The notes: generated by a model from the letters alone, not told the origin. A stretch of DNA of 64,000 nucleotides from Cladopsammia gracilis (GCA_022457155.1 JAJGOT010000196.1:868001-932000); one strand, 5' to 3'. Shown: positions 1 to 11,671, counted from the stretch's first letter. Numbers and translations are program-made.

Positions 1-170
1 TATACGTATTTAGTTACACAAACGATCTATTGTTCTGTATCCCGTTGAATTTCTATTTTTGTATATTTTTGAATTTTTGGCAGTTGCCTGATGATCGTGT
101 TGCTTGCAACACGTGAAACTCCGAGTAGCAGATAAAATGTTTTTACAATCTTAACTACTTCGTATGCTTC

Positions 171-234
<64 letters not shown>

Positions 235-440
235 TGAAGATGTCGTGCAGTTGCCTAGCAACAGCGCAACAAAGCTTGAACGCGTCAGACGCAATCTTGT
301 GGTAGCCATGCAACAGAACCGGTTTCAACCGGTCGAACCGGTCAGGACTGGCGACTATAAAAGAAAACCGGTACCTCACATTGGCGCACTCTCATGTTTA
401 TTCATTGAGGGCCGTACGTTTATTTATCGAGCCGTGAAAA
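1..440. other. Helitron upstream flank with TA microsatellite
   Basis: This stretch holds no supportable gene. A perfect (TA)n run of about 60 bp lies at 171-232, and short open frames crossing it only translate the repeat (Tyr-Ile runs). From about 240 to 440 the sequence is more balanced and leads into the first Helitron ATG. I could not identify a Helitron 5' terminus (TC start) with confidence. Confidence 0.6.
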
Positions 441-1205
441 ATGTTTACTGTTGGTGAATTACAACCAAATTGTAATGCAAATGGGACACAGGAGGAAGAA
501 CAAGGGACAAGACAGATTCGCCGAGGAAGATTTAACAACGAAACTCCTCAACAACGTGAACGGCGACTTCAAATTCAGCGGGAACAGCGAAGAAGAACGA
601 GAAATCAGGAAACCACAGAGCAAAGACAACATCGCTTAGCTCAGCAAAGACAGCGCCGTCAACAGGAAACGAAGGACCAGAGGAACCGCAGATTGGAATA
701 TCACAGGCAATACAACCAAGGTAGGCTTGAAATAGAAACTTTAGAAGATCGGGAAATTAGGTTAAATTTAGAAAGAGCTCGATTACATAACAATATCAAC
801 AACGAAACACCCGAGCAACGAGAGCTCCGATTACATCGACTTCGAACAAACCAGTCACAGCGATTGATTAATGAGACCGAACAAGAACGAAATTTAAGAT
901 TACAAACGCTTACAGAAAATCAGTACATTAGAATACAAGCTGAAACTGAACAACAAAGACACAACAGATTACAAACGCTTCGAGAAAATCAATCCATTAG
1001 AATACAAGCAGAAACTGAGCAACAAAGACATGACAGATTACAAATTGCTCGTGAAAACACTGCTCGTAGACGAGAAGTAGAAACTAACGAGCGAGAAAAT
1101 GCTGCTGTTTACAGAGAAAACGAGAGACCAGAACATCTTCAATTACACCGAAATAATCCCGAAGATTATATTTCCAACGGGTGGAGAAATGCAGAGCAAC
1201 CTTAA
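441..1205 (+). CDS. Helitron N-terminal Q/R/E-rich repeat segment
   Basis: A 254-residue open segment starting at an ATG. It is dominated by degenerate repeats of about 20 residues of the form ETxEQRxxRLxxxRxNQ, for example ETPEQRELRLHRLR and ETEQQRHNRLQTLR, predicted to be helical and highly charged. It ends at TAA 1203-1205, and the next ATG (1233) lies in the same frame with no other stop between. I infer it was once the N-terminus of the Rep/helicase protein rather than a separate gene. Similar repeats precede DUF6570 in some invertebrate Helitrons (recalled, not checked). Its function is unknown; nucleic-acid or self-association is a guess. Confidence 0.6.
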   Translation: MFTVGELQPNCNANGTQEEEQGTRQIRRGRFNNETPQQRERRLQIQREQRRRTRNQETTEQRQHRLAQQRQRRQQETKDQRNRRLEYHRQYNQGRLEIETLEDREIRLNLERARLHNNINNETPEQRELRLHRLRTNQSQRLINETEQERNLRLQTLTENQYIRIQAETEQQRHNRLQTLRENQSIRIQAETEQQRHDRLQIARENTARRREVETNERENAAVYRENERPEHLQLHRNNPEDYISNGWRNAEQP

Positions 1206-1232
1206 CATGAACAGCAGTGGGTTCAAGCTGAG

Positions 1233-3536
1233 ATGGCAAATTTTCAACGTACAATGAACAATTTAGAACAACGACAATGTGTCACCTGTAAGGAAACTTG
1301 GCCAACAAAAAATGGTTTAACACTTCAGATTTTTGAATGCATGAGATGTAAGCGAGATAAGCGAAATCCTAAATTATACTCCCAAGAAAATGATATGAAT
1401 CCGGGTGCTTTACCAGAAGAACTTAAACGCTTGACTGATATTGAAGAAATGCTAATTGCTAGAGCTTGCCCAATTATGTGCGTTTATCGTAAACATGGGG
1501 GACAACGAGGTTATAAGGGGCATGTTTTAAATCTTCCCCAAGACATTCAGGGTTTCCTTAATAGACTTCCACCAAATGTTACACAGCTACCTTATCTAAT
1601 AATTCGAAGGCATGGAACTGACAACACACACAGAGACTGTAGAGTTAGAAGACAGAAAGTACTTCAGGCTATCACATGGCTTAAGGAGAACAACCCTTTT
1701 TATGATGATATTGTTATTGACTATGAATCACTTGAGCGCTTGCCGGAGGATGGAATACCCGCAGATCTTCCAACAGTAGAGGATCCACAGTCAAATGAAC
1801 AGCAAAACACTTTACAAGAACATGCAGAAGAAGAAAACCCTCAGCAGAGTCATTCGTTCCTTCCACTTCCGCAGGGTCAACAGTCAGAACAGAATGCAAT
1901 AAGAGCATTAATTAATGGTGCGGATCCTCTAGACTGGCCATCAAATAATGGGGAAGCTGTAAATGAATTTCGCACAGAGGGTTTGGCTACAATGGCATTT
2001 CCAACACTATTTCCTTATGGGACAGGAGACCCAACCAAACATACACGCCTTCATGAAGTTTCCTTAACAGAGGGTTTCAAACACCTTATTAAATATGCAG
2101 ACCTTTCAACCAATGGAACCTTTACCTGGCGATTTGCATCACATCCTCGATTTCCATATTGGGCATTGAACATGAAACAACGTCATCAATTATTGTCACA
2201 AGCTCGTATTTATCTTACTCAAAACCCAGAAGATGCCAATTTAACAACTGAGGAACTTCGAGAAATGATAGGTCAAATGTCAGCCAACCAGCTAATGAAT
2301 CGTGTCCAACGTTACGTAGCTAAGGTACAAGGTACAAAGCAGTACTGGTATCAGCGTCACCAGGAACTTAAGGCACTAATAACACAGAAGGGGGCTCCCA
2401 CTTTCTTTTTTACTTTCAGTGCCGCTGATAACTACTGGCCAGATTTACACCGACTTCTTCAAGAGCCAAACAATGCAATTCCTTCTGTTCGAATTAGGGC
2501 TGTCATTGATCATCCTCATATTACAGATTCATACTTTGTTACAAGACTGGAAGAATTTTGTTCTTATTGGCTGAATCATGTAATGAACGCGGAATGGAAA
2601 TGGCTTCGCTTTGAGTGGCAAGCACGAGGCAGTATACATGCGCATGGATGTGCCAAGCTTTCCAATGACCCAGGTCTTTGCAACCTTGTAAAGACAGCTG
2701 CCCAGGGATGGAAGCTGGAACAAATTTTACGACTGCAAGAACAACAACCAACTTATCAGCAGATGGTTAATGACTTCCATCCCCAAATAGAAGCAGGACA
2801 TGAAGCAAAAGCAACTGTAATAGCATATGCCGACTGGCTAGTGACGACCATCAATGATGCACTTCCACAGGACAATTGGACTGTACCCTCACCACATTCA
2901 TCCGCAATATCGATTCAAAATGTAGAAAATATGGATAGCGACTATCAAGCGCTGGTCAATTCAGTGCAGCGCCATACAAAGTGTAGCACAGCATACTGCA
3001 TTAAAATTAAACCTGGCCAGCAGCCAACATGTCGATTCAATTTTCCAAAAGATTGTCAGGAAGAAACTTCAATTGACTTTGAGCTGATAAGAAAAACCAG
3101 TAGCGATGACTGCGAATTGACAGTTGATGAAATCACCAAAGCACGAATTAAAGCGACACTTACCACTAAGCGAAATGATGACCGCATAAACTCCCACAAC
3201 CATGTTATGCTACAACACTGGAGAGCCAATGTTGATCTTCAAGTCATTGTCGACACTGACCAGTGCATCCGCTACATGGCAAAATATGCAACAAAAGGTG
3301 AACCAAGATCACAGTCAGCAACTGAAATACTTAGCGTGTGTGTGAACAGGCTTCATAACACAGACATGGCTTCATCTGCACTGCGAAGAGCAATGATTCA
3401 AGTTGTTGGAGAACGCGACAGAGGATCTCAAGAAACTGCACATATGCTTCTTGGAAAAACCATTGTATACTTCTACATTCTCATTTCTTTGTGTGTCACT
3501 GGATGGAAGTCGAAGGGTACGCACCGGGCAAGATGA
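1233..3536 (+). CDS. Helitron Rep (HUH) domain segment
   Basis: A 767-residue segment. Residues 10-40 carry CxxC pairs (CVTC, CMRC), followed by a DUF6570-like region to about residue 170. A low-complexity EENPQQ linker follows, then the Helitron-like N/Rep region from about residue 245 (FPTLFPYG). The HUH motif is visible as SIHAHG, with histidines at residues 469 and 471. The two-tyrosine motif YMAKYATKG has Y681 and Y685. These residues nick and join single-stranded DNA in Rep proteins. True similarity stops near nucleotide 3455, where an A5 run shifts the frame; the last 25 or so residues of this open frame are nonsense. Confidence 0.85.
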   Translation: MANFQRTMNNLEQRQCVTCKETWPTKNGLTLQIFECMRCKRDKRNPKLYSQENDMNPGALPEELKRLTDIEEMLIARACPIMCVYRKHGGQRGYKGHVLNLPQDIQGFLNRLPPNVTQLPYLIIRRHGTDNTHRDCRVRRQKVLQAITWLKENNPFYDDIVIDYESLERLPEDGIPADLPTVEDPQSNEQQNTLQEHAEEENPQQSHSFLPLPQGQQSEQNAIRALINGADPLDWPSNNGEAVNEFRTEGLATMAFPTLFPYGTGDPTKHTRLHEVSLTEGFKHLIKYADLSTNGTFTWRFASHPRFPYWALNMKQRHQLLSQARIYLTQNPEDANLTTEELREMIGQMSANQLMNRVQRYVAKVQGTKQYWYQRHQELKALITQKGAPTFFFTFSAADNYWPDLHRLLQEPNNAIPSVRIRAVIDHPHITDSYFVTRLEEFCSYWLNHVMNAEWKWLRFEWQARGSIHAHGCAKLSNDPGLCNLVKTAAQGWKLEQILRLQEQQPTYQQMVNDFHPQIEAGHEAKATVIAYADWLVTTINDALPQDNWTVPSPHSSAISIQNVENMDSDYQALVNSVQRHTKCSTAYCIKIKPGQQPTCRFNFPKDCQEETSIDFELIRKTSSDDCELTVDEITKARIKATLTTKRNDDRINSHNHVMLQHWRANVDLQVIVDTDQCIRYMAKYATKGEPRSQSATEILSVCVNRLHNTDMASSALRRAMIQVVGERDRGSQETAHMLLGKTIVYFYILISLCVTGWKSKGTHRAR

Positions 3537-4305
3537 TGATGACAACCAAGGAGATGAAGCACTAGATCCATCAGTACTTGACAACTATGCCATTCGAGCT
3601 AAATGGCAACAAAATATACCTCAAATTCTTAACCTTAATCTTGTCCAGTTTGCTTCTGCTTACTATGTCACTAAGGGGGATCTCAAACACCGTAAACAGG
3701 AAGTAATTGTTAGAACTTTCCCAAATTTCTCTCCAAATCCATCAGGTAAGAATTACGGTAAGTACTGCAAGTATGGTCTGATAAAATACAAACCATGGTC
3801 TGGAACAGTCAATACAGTATGGGATGGGCTTGAAGACTCTGATGAAAATCAAATTCGGTGCTACCATGCATTTCTTGCCTCTGAAACCGCTGCAGATTAT
3901 ATTCCAATGTTGCAACAAGAGCTTGAAGAAGCACAATGTTATAATGGAGATGAACCAGAAGATGATGATGATGACAATAATGATGAAGTGTCAAACCGCG
4001 AAGAAGAACCCGAGGAGTGGATGTTGCTGTGTCGCTTGAATCAACAGTATGACAATGACATCTCGCAAGAAAGACAGTCTCATGAGAATTCCCAGTTTGA
4101 CTGGACAGAAACTGCCAGAGCAATGCCTCCTGGTCTGCTTCGGGAATGTGCGAACTGGATAACAAAACGCAGAAATGAAGCACTAGAGGACCAAACTGCT
4201 ATCAACAGACCACACCATCAACCTGTTCATCCATCACAACTAAATAGAGACCAGATCCTTGCTTACAACATACTTGCTATACATCATGCAGCCCTAATCA
4301 GTTGA
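3403..4305 (+). CDS. Helitron linker segment between Rep and helicase
   Basis: A 300-residue frame that takes over from the Rep segment at about 3455 (from KPLYTSTF onward); codons before that are a shadow. It contains the region that joins Rep to helicase, including an acidic DDDDNND stretch, and ends with NRDQILAYNIL just before the helicase P-loop. The TGA at 4303-4305 is in frame with the helicase segment that follows, so it looks like a point nonsense mutation in one former reading frame. No independent function is suggested. Confidence 0.7.
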   Translation: MLENATEDLKKLHICFLEKPLYTSTFSFLCVSLDGSRRVRTGQDDDDNQGDEALDPSVLDNYAIRAKWQQNIPQILNLNLVQFASAYYVTKGDLKHRKQEVIVRTFPNFSPNPSGKNYGKYCKYGLIKYKPWSGTVNTVWDGLEDSDENQIRCYHAFLASETAADYIPMLQQELEEAQCYNGDEPEDDDDDNNDEVSNREEEPEEWMLLCRLNQQYDNDISQERQSHENSQFDWTETARAMPPGLLRECANWITKRRNEALEDQTAINRPHHQPVHPSQLNRDQILAYNILAIHHAALIS

Positions 4306-4326
4306 ACTCCAAGTGAACCACTGCAT

Positions 4327-5331
4327 ATGATCATTACAGGGACAGCAGGATCAGGTAAATCTTTTCTCATCAGTGCAATAAAGGCCCTTCTTGGAGACAA
4401 ATGCAAACTTACAGGCACCACTGGCATGGCAGGGTACAACATTCAGGGATGTACCTTACACTCTGCACTACAGCTGGCGGTTCGTAATCATAATAATGCA
4501 GACTTACAAGGAATAGCATTGCAACGTTTGCAACTTCGCTTTTCTGAAAAGCATTACCTTATTACGGATGAAATGTCTATGCTCGGACAGCGCACACTAG
4601 CTTGGGTCGATAAGCGTCTACGACAGGCAACAGGAAAACTTCATGAACCCCTTGGGGGGATTTCAGTTATAATTCTTGGAGATTTTGCACAACTGCCACC
4701 TGTTGGAGATAAAGCAATTTATGCTACCCCATCCAGTTCATTACTATCACAGCATGGTCATTCAATTTATACTCTTTTTCAAACTGTTGTTATGCTAACG
4801 GAAAATATTCGACAAGCTGGAAACAATCCTCAGGCAGAAGAATTTCGATCAATTCTGCTTCGCTTGCGAGATGGTCAGACAACTCAAGATGACTGGATTA
4901 AACTCTGTGAGAGAACACCACAACAAGTCAACATGAGTGAATTCACAGAAGCACCTCGATTATATTTTGACAAGCAAAGTGTCGCAAAGTACAACTTTGA
5001 CAAACTCACCAAACTTGGAACACCAATCGCTCACATATCAGCTGTTCATTCAGGAAGAAATGCAAAGTCTGCCAAATCAGACGATGCTGGTGGCCTTGAT
5101 AATATAATGTTCCTTGCACGGGGGGCTGCGGTAATGCTAACTTGCAATCTTTGGCAGGAAGTTGGTCTGTGCAATGGTGCCACCGGTGTTGTTCTAGATG
5201 TTATCTTCAATCCTGATCACCCTCCCCCCTTGCTTACCCATTGCAGCACTTGTTCAGTTCCCACACTACACAGGCCCATCTTTTCTTCCAACAAACTCTC
5301 AAACTGTCCCCATACCACCGCACTTATTTGA
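4327..5331 (+). CDS. Helitron Pif1-like helicase segment
   Basis: An SF1B DNA helicase of Pif1 type, the unwinding module of Helitrons. Walker A is GTAGSGKS at residues 5-12, Walker B is ITDEMSM, and the Pif1-type motif LGDFAQLPPVGD follows, with later helicase motifs near RGAAVMLT. The upstream frame is continuous apart from one TGA. Around 5221-5228 a C6 run shifts the frame, so the last 35 or so residues (rich in Pro, Ser and Cys) are out of frame. The final motifs lie in the next piece. Confidence 0.85.
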   Translation: MIITGTAGSGKSFLISAIKALLGDKCKLTGTTGMAGYNIQGCTLHSALQLAVRNHNNADLQGIALQRLQLRFSEKHYLITDEMSMLGQRTLAWVDKRLRQATGKLHEPLGGISVIILGDFAQLPPVGDKAIYATPSSSLLSQHGHSIYTLFQTVVMLTENIRQAGNNPQAEEFRSILLRLRDGQTTQDDWIKLCERTPQQVNMSEFTEAPRLYFDKQSVAKYNFDKLTKLGTPIAHISAVHSGRNAKSAKSDDAGGLDNIMFLARGAAVMLTCNLWQEVGLCNGATGVVLDVIFNPDHPPPLLTHCSTCSVPTLHRPIFSSNKLSNCPHTTALI

Positions 5332-5650
5332 ATGGGAAAGTGATGGACAGCGATTCTCTCGACAGCAGCTGCCACTTCGGTTGCGATATGCAATAACAAT
5401 ACATAAATCACAAGGACAAACATTGCCTCAAGTAGTTGTTGACTTAAGAAAAGCAGAAAGAGCTTCAGGATGTAGTTTTGTTGCTCTTTCTAGAGTGCGC
5501 TCTTTACAGAACCTAGTGCTACAGCCAATGGCCTTTCAAAGACTACAAACGATAGCAAAAAGCAAACAATTACAGGAAAGGCTCAGAGAAGAAGAACGAT
5601 TAAGAAATCTGGCTCAAATCACCGCGCTTCGATATCAGCAACATGTATAA
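5198..5650 (+). CDS. Helitron helicase C-terminal segment
   Basis: This piece continues the helicase after the frameshift near 5225. It has the C-terminal SF1B motifs: ITIHKSQGQTL (motif V type) and FVALSRVRSL (motif VI), followed by a charged helical tail with LREEERLRN and a stop at 5648-5650. It starts without its own meaningful initiator; the ATG at its head belongs to out-of-frame sequence. Function depends on the rest of the broken protein. Confidence 0.8.
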   Translation: MLSSILITLPPCLPIAALVQFPHYTGPSFLPTNSQTVPIPPHLFEWESDGQRFSRQQLPLRLRYAITIHKSQGQTLPQVVVDLRKAERASGCSFVALSRVRSLQNLVLQPMAFQRLQTIAKSKQLQERLREEERLRNLAQITALRYQQHV

Positions 5651-7418
5651 TCTGTTTTCAATTGAAACAACCTACATTTGAAGGCAAGTATTTATAACAC
5701 TCACATAAGCCATACATTATTATTTAATCTACATTTTGCAAAAAAAAATTAGTTAGCTGAACAACTGAGGCAGATGACAAAAGGAAAATGAGGTGAGTGG
5801 AAACTATTGTTTTAGTACATACTGTAGACTGATGTGTAGTTATACTTAGTTGTGCAAAATTCAATGCACTTAATATGTTGTCAAAAACAAATGATATTCA
5901 AATGGTTTAGTAAGGAGAATTTCTCTTTAAAGTTTGGATAAAAACATTTTTCATATTAGGAAAAAAAGATTTTTCAATTAGCAATTACAAGCGAATGTGC
6001 AGCACCTATATAGGCGAACACGTTTGTATGTATTTAATGTAAACAATCAAAATTACTACTTGACATTAATTATTGGAATATGAAAAACATATCAAATCTC
6101 CTCAGAATAACAGTGTATGAGCAAACACATAGATTATGACAATCAAGAACCTGAGTTATCTGTGTAAATTGAATACAAATTCACTGTAGTATGCCTATTT
6201 GAAGTGTATTGACACCAGTAAGGACAATGTACCTGTACATATTTGATTTTGGGATTTTTAAAGGGGTTGACTGGTCATGAAGACCTAAAACCCAGTCTGA
6301 ACCAACAAATTCACCTTTCTGGTCTCCATACATTGCTTGCGGTTTTTGTATAGAATTTGTTGCTACATCTTGAACATTCATGGGGTTTTTTTAACAATTT
6401 CATAATTCTCATGACATGTATCCTTAATATAGTAATGTTACTGTTGCGAAAATCTTCCGCAAATTTCTCAACCAATCAAAAATAGCACCAAAATAAATTG
6501 ACTTGCTTGCTACCAGTAATTGTTCTGAGTAGTGATTGGTTCATTTGATTAACTGATTGTGTTGTGATTGGCCAAAGTTATTAAGTTGGTTTTGGTTTTA
6601 TTACACTTGATTGAAAACAAATATGTCATTGTTAAATGTCATTACTATTATGGTATGTTCTGTGGTTTTTTGGACAAAATTAAATTATGTTTACTGCACC
6701 ATTGAGTTGTTATTTATTGTACTGCGTCTCCCTCCAGCAGCACTAAACTCCTGCCATCTCAACCATTTAAGTCCAATAGTGAATAGGCTCTAATTACAAA
6801 TGTTTACTTAGTAACCTGGCCTTTGTGGAGATGACCTGATATAAATCTTCCTTCTTTTCATATGTAAATCATGTTGTTCTTATGCTAACTAACATGATTT
6901 ACATATGAAAAGCAGAAAGGTTTGTATCAAAACAAAGACAACTCCAACCTCACTTTCAATCAAAGGCCAGGGTACTAAGCACACAACTATAGAATGGGCT
7001 TTTGAGTGCATATTGCCCGGGACTCAGCTCCACAACAGAACTATACATCCACTTCAGACCAATTTCCATTTTTTTCCAAAATGAATGAAAAGAAGTGGGG
7101 TGGGGGACTAATTGCCTGAGGGTCTTTTAATACCCAGTCCCATAGCGATTACATATACCCTTATCTCAAAAAACCAATACTTACCAGTACCAGTTCCCAT
7201 TTCTTTTATTTTATAAATATGTTTTAGAGGACTGAGTACAAGCTAAGAAGAGACTGGGAACCAGAATGTCTCAACTTCAAATTTTGAGACCATTGTGGCC
7301 ATGCAACCCAACCTCTCCAGTTAAACCAGAAATTCCATCTCTCCCTCCCACGTTGTTAACATTTTGCAGTGCACCCTCTCCCGAGCTTCGCGAGGTTCTG
7401 CGGGACACGTATTTCTAG
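5651..7418. other. AT-rich non-coding stretch
   Basis: I see no supportable gene here. Small open frames of 60-66 codons show no motifs. The one clear structure is a 22-bp perfect inverted repeat at 6854-6875 and 6891-6912. The 3' end of the Helitron presumably lies somewhere in this stretch, but I could not recognise it. Confidence 0.5.
6854..6912. repeat. Perfect 22-bp inverted repeat (hairpin)
   Basis: Arms at 6854-6875 and 6891-6912 are exact reverse complements (left arm begins CTTTTCATATGTAAATC) around a 15-nt loop. It lies 1.2 kb downstream of the Helitron helicase. It is longer than the usual Helitron 3' hairpin and no CTRR end follows closely, so I describe it only as a hairpin or foldback remnant. 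Confidence 0.7.
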
Positions 7419-9630
7419 TATAAATAGTATTTGAATCGGGTTTAAGAGCCTTTCAAACTACCTGAAAATACACTGAACATAGATTTTAAAAGATTTTAAA
7501 AACAACCTGGAGTAGCATTTGCAATAAATGGTTTATTCATAATTATGTCTGTCAAAATACAATAAAAATATATTTGAAAATTAATACTTTCTAAATTCCT
7601 TAAAAATAATTTTAAAACATGGTTGAAACCCTATAATAATATATAAATTTAGTATATACTGAAACAGTGGATAGCATTGTTGGCGCGCTCTGATTGGCTA
7701 CTGAAACTCGGAATAGCAAGTGCTATTCACCTCCCAGCAACTACCCACCACTACCCACCTCCACTTAGGTGAATAGTTGTTAAATACAATTCGAATTTAC
7801 TAATTCTTTCTTAACATAAAAAAATTTAATAAAACAGATGACAACTGTATGCATGTAATTTGATGACCCCAAAAAGGGTCAAAATTTAAGTATTTTAAAG
7901 TTAAAATTTAAGTATAAAATAATATTTTGGTCCTCTGAAAATTAATATACTGATAATTTATATCAACATGAAAACCAAATTCGTGAACTTATTACTGTCT
8001 AAATTCTTGATTATGCAATTATTCACAATCATGACCATTCAATTTGATTCACGAATCCCATTCCTTGATTCTACATTTCGATTTCTGTTTAATACAAAAA
8101 TTACGATGCTTGAAGATATTTTTTTGGCACCTTGATAAATATGCTTTGTGTTTAAGCAGTCAAGTATTACAGTGCGGCTACTGTTACCGGGGTCACCCAG
8201 ACAAAGTTAACCAATCACAAAACAGAACGAGAACAATAGATTCCAACATTTTTTTACTTTAGCCAATGAAATGTCGAGTACAGAACAATGAAATTTCAAC
8301 TTGTTCGTTCGCCATCAAAACAGATCAATACAAGTTTTGGCTGTACAGCGTTGGATTTTCAATTAACTTCGATTCCATCCCTTTTGAACTTGACTTATTT
8401 TAACAGCGCGATTTGGAAGGAAAATATCGGCGATTCAAATGAAGGAGAAACTCCAAACTGTGTGATACTAATTTTGGCTGTACAGCGTTGGATTTTCAAT
8501 TAACTTCGATTCCATCCCTTTTGAACTTGACTTGTTTTAACAGTGCGATTTGGAAGGTTAATGTCGGCGATTCGAGTGAAACAGAAACTCCAAACTGTGT
8601 GAAAATATTGAATGCGACGGCTGTACCATATGTCTACACAAATAAAAGTGCTGGTGGTGGATTTAAAATAATTTGTTTAATAGGTCGTAACAGATTCAAG
8701 TTTTCTCTACGGAGTCAACAGCGGGGTTGGAAAATAAATACACCTGACGACAGCGAAAGAAGATATTCTTAACTGCATAAGTACAGGTGAAAGCGACGGT
8801 CATAGTTCAGGCAAATTAAAAAGTGACCTATGGATTTCAAAACAACGAAAACACGGCTTGTTCGCCGTCGTGGTTAATTAAGTTTTATGCGCTTTGAATT
8901 CCACGCGTTAGGTTCTGGCAGTCAGATTGAGCTGAAATAAAATTAAGTAAAAGAGAAATTCAAAAGTGCTTAAAAAGAGTATCGTCTTATAGAAACGGCG
9001 CATTCTTCAACATATGTTTCACTGCCGGAAAATCCATCGATATTACAGCGTTTCAAAACAGTAAATCCAACTCCCTTGCATGAATTCCTGACAAAAAAAA
9101 AAAACTCAACCGTCAGACTAGAATATTTTTTTTCACAGAGTTCTAGGTTTGGTTAATAATTATTTCTATTTTTTTGGCACATACAAATAATTTATAGACT
9201 TGTAATACTTTCACCAAAATGATTTCTTCAAAACCGTACGACCGCCTTGGGAGATTAAAGAAACCCATCTAGTGCTCAAACCGCAAAGAAAATCTGCAAC
9301 GGAAAAAATTCTGACAACAATTCAATAAAAAAATTGAAATGAAGCAGCCGCTCTTTTTCAAACGGTTAGAAAATGCTTATATATGCTACGCTGGCAGTGT
9401 ACCTTGTAAGATTTGCAAACAGCCGGCGGTTGAGTTGTTATTTTTTCTGAGAATTCAAATCCGCCACGAAATTTGCCCAAACATACGGCTGCCGCGTTCA
9501 CTGCTTTCATAGAGTTTGAAATCAGTTCTCGCTCACTTGCATGACACATGACATTCATTCATGTATTATATGAAACTACTCAAATTTTAAATCGAAAAGT
9601 CAATGCTAGCTAAAGCTTTATTCAACATAA
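7419..9630. repeat. Repeat block A, copy 1
   Basis: About 2.2 kb that recurs with small differences at 21,285-23,380 (copy 2). The shared left edge reads TATAAANAGTATTTGAATCGGG and the shared right edge GCTAAAGCTTTATTCAAC. Copy 1 has an extra internal tandem duplication of about 136 bp (8333-8468 and 8469-8605; the unit starts TTTTGGCTGTACAGCG) that copy 2 lacks. Bases 8166-8305 are the inverted form of sequence at the head of block B (18,899-19,039). Only short open frames are present and I consider it non-coding. Confidence 0.8.
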
Positions 9631-11671
9631 GCATGAGGACCCTCAAGGACTTTTTTTTGGACACCGCTGGAAGCCGTAGTTGCCACGGACGCTAAGCTAA
9701 ATAGATTATCGAGAAATTTTTTGGTGTGAAATATAATTACTTTTTTCGCCCCTATGAGCCAATCATAGAGTGTATGGGAATTTGATATTGTGTTACCTGT
9801 CAACGCTGGCGCGGCGATCGTGTAATGAAAAAATCGAGGTAAAACAGGTATATTAAGACCAATAAGCTATTTTCGGCTATAAAACGCGTTAAGCTCCTTC
9901 ACGATCCTTCTAATTCTTCGAAAGAGACTACGTTTCGCGGCACACAAAGTGATTTTAAAACTTTAAAAACATTTAAATATTTAAACATTTAACTAGGGTA
10001 AACAATTGACTGCCGGAGTTAATAGAAAAAAAAACGGTGTTAATTTCGCCCAGAAACATCACCCTTTTACGCCGGTAAAAGTGGAACACGCGCTCACGAA
10101 CAGGAAATTACAGGGATACAAATGTGATCTGTGTTTCGGGCGCGCTTATTCCTCGTGGCAAATTTCCATTCGACTCGCGCCAATTGTTCGGCGAGCCGTT
10201 GAAATGAATCAAAATTCGTGTATAACAAATCAACGGCGCTTCATCCATCACAAGACATAAAAAGTGAAACAAACTTCATTCGTTGTTCACATCATTTAAA
10301 TTCATTCGTTGTTCAGTAGTTGTTCCAGGCATTCAAATATTGCCGTGAGAAAACATTTGAGGAATATAAATCGTAATTTAATAGAACGCTTCTATGGTCC
10401 CAAACTTGGAGACGATATGACTGGGGACAAAACGACCAGATTCCGTTCAGATAACACCTACGGATAATACGTGTTTATTTCATTTTACATGTACTGTGTA
10501 ACACAACAAGTTCAAGCTCAACAATACAATCCCAGTTCTTTGTACTGTTTGTACCTGACATTGTCCACCCGGTACATTTCTATTCAATTTTAAACTTCTT
10601 TCTCTAGTAAATGTACTTTTTGGCATCGTGTAACTCCCTAAGGGAAACAACGGAGAATAAAATGTCGACGAAATATTTATTTCTGTGCGTTGAATGCTCC
10701 CTTTTCCCATGTCAAAAAAAATAATTTATTAGTTTTTTGTTGCGACAAACTAATTTTAAGACAGTATATGTAGCTTACATGAAGGTTTACCCCTAATTAA
10801 GACTTCGGACTCGATGCGCCTGCGATGCTCTTTATCTCACAGGACACCGGCGATTTGTACATTTGTACGATTGTACCGCGCTCTTCGTTTTCATGAAAAC
10901 AGTTTTTTCGTTTCCATAATTCCTTTTATTGAACTCAAAAGCGAAGGCGTGATGCGTGCTTGGTATAACCGTTTAGAACCTTCATGGATTCATCATTGCT
11001 ACACTGGCAATCGTATTAACTCAAAGAGGGGCCGTTTATAGAAAGATTCACGTGGAAAGGTCACATCCGCAAGGTGAGTCATTGGATTGATTATTATCCT
11101 CTTTCATCCCCATTTTTCCCACCACATCACTGACCAGTGGGCTGACATAATAACCATAACCTTCTCGCCTTTAATAGTTATTCACAAGTAAGCTCAACTT
11201 ATGACTTCCTTTTTTGTGTTGTTGCTGTTTTCATCAATTCATCGCGAGACACCAACATTTATTTCTTGTGACAAGAGCAAACACAAACTGTCGAAAGCTG
11301 TCATCTTGGCAGTCCTGCTAATTAAGAGCAGGAATGGTTTGAGTTCTTTTCTCATTTTTCTTTCCAAACATTATTGCTACAAGAAGGCTTTGGCAATTAC
11401 ATAAGCTTATGTACAACCATTAAGCTTATATTCATAAAAGTAGAAAAAACACTTAAAGCTTATAGAAGGTTAAAAGGGGGAAAAGGTTAAAAGTCTATGC
11501 TTCAAAATACAAAACCTAAAAATTCAATGCCTGGTTTCAAGACAGTGTCCAAATACAAAGGTTTTCTAGCTCACCGATTATTATATTCACAAGTACCTAT
11601 GTTTTTGTTGTTTTTGCCAACTGATCACAATATATGCCAGCATTTATTTCTTGTGACAAGAGCAAACAAAC
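9631..11671. other. Non-coding stretch before the Penelope-like element
   Basis: No gene is supportable here. Near 9634 the sequence CATGAGGACCCTCAAGG resembles the inverse of CCTGCGGGTTCTCATG near 18,876-18,891, which could be the termini of a large insertion between repeat blocks A1 and B1. Bases 11,255-11,345 resemble the sequence flanking the Penelope-like element (TTATTTCTTGTGACAAGAGC and a following GGAATGGTTT), so a related target repeat lies close by. Confidence 0.4.

Larger units (their letters stand above)
441..5650 (+). mobile_element. Helitron-type rolling-circle transposon, decayed coding region
   Basis: Five consecutive open pieces on the plus strand together have the order of a Helitron Rep/helicase: an N-terminal Q/R/E-rich repeat region, a cysteine-containing DUF6570-like region, a HUH Rep domain and a Pif1-family helicase. 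Helitrons transpose by a rolling-circle-like mechanism started by the Rep tyrosines. The pieces are separated by an in-frame TAA (1203-1205), a frameshift in an A5 run near 3455, an in-frame TGA (4303-4305) and a frameshift at a C6 run near 5225. The copy is therefore probably inactive. Exact ends (TC at 5', CTRR plus hairpin at 3') were not located. Confidence 0.85.

Noticed and set aside
155..379. Tyr/Ile-rich open frames on both strands
   Set aside because: They only translate the (TA)n microsatellite at 171-232.
3372..5423. Several 60-125 codon minus-strand frames opposite the Helitron
   Set aside because: Antisense shadows of the Rep/helicase codons.
6854..6912. Helitron 3' terminal hairpin
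   Set aside because: Arms of 22 bp are too long and no CTRR end follows within the usual 10-15 bases.
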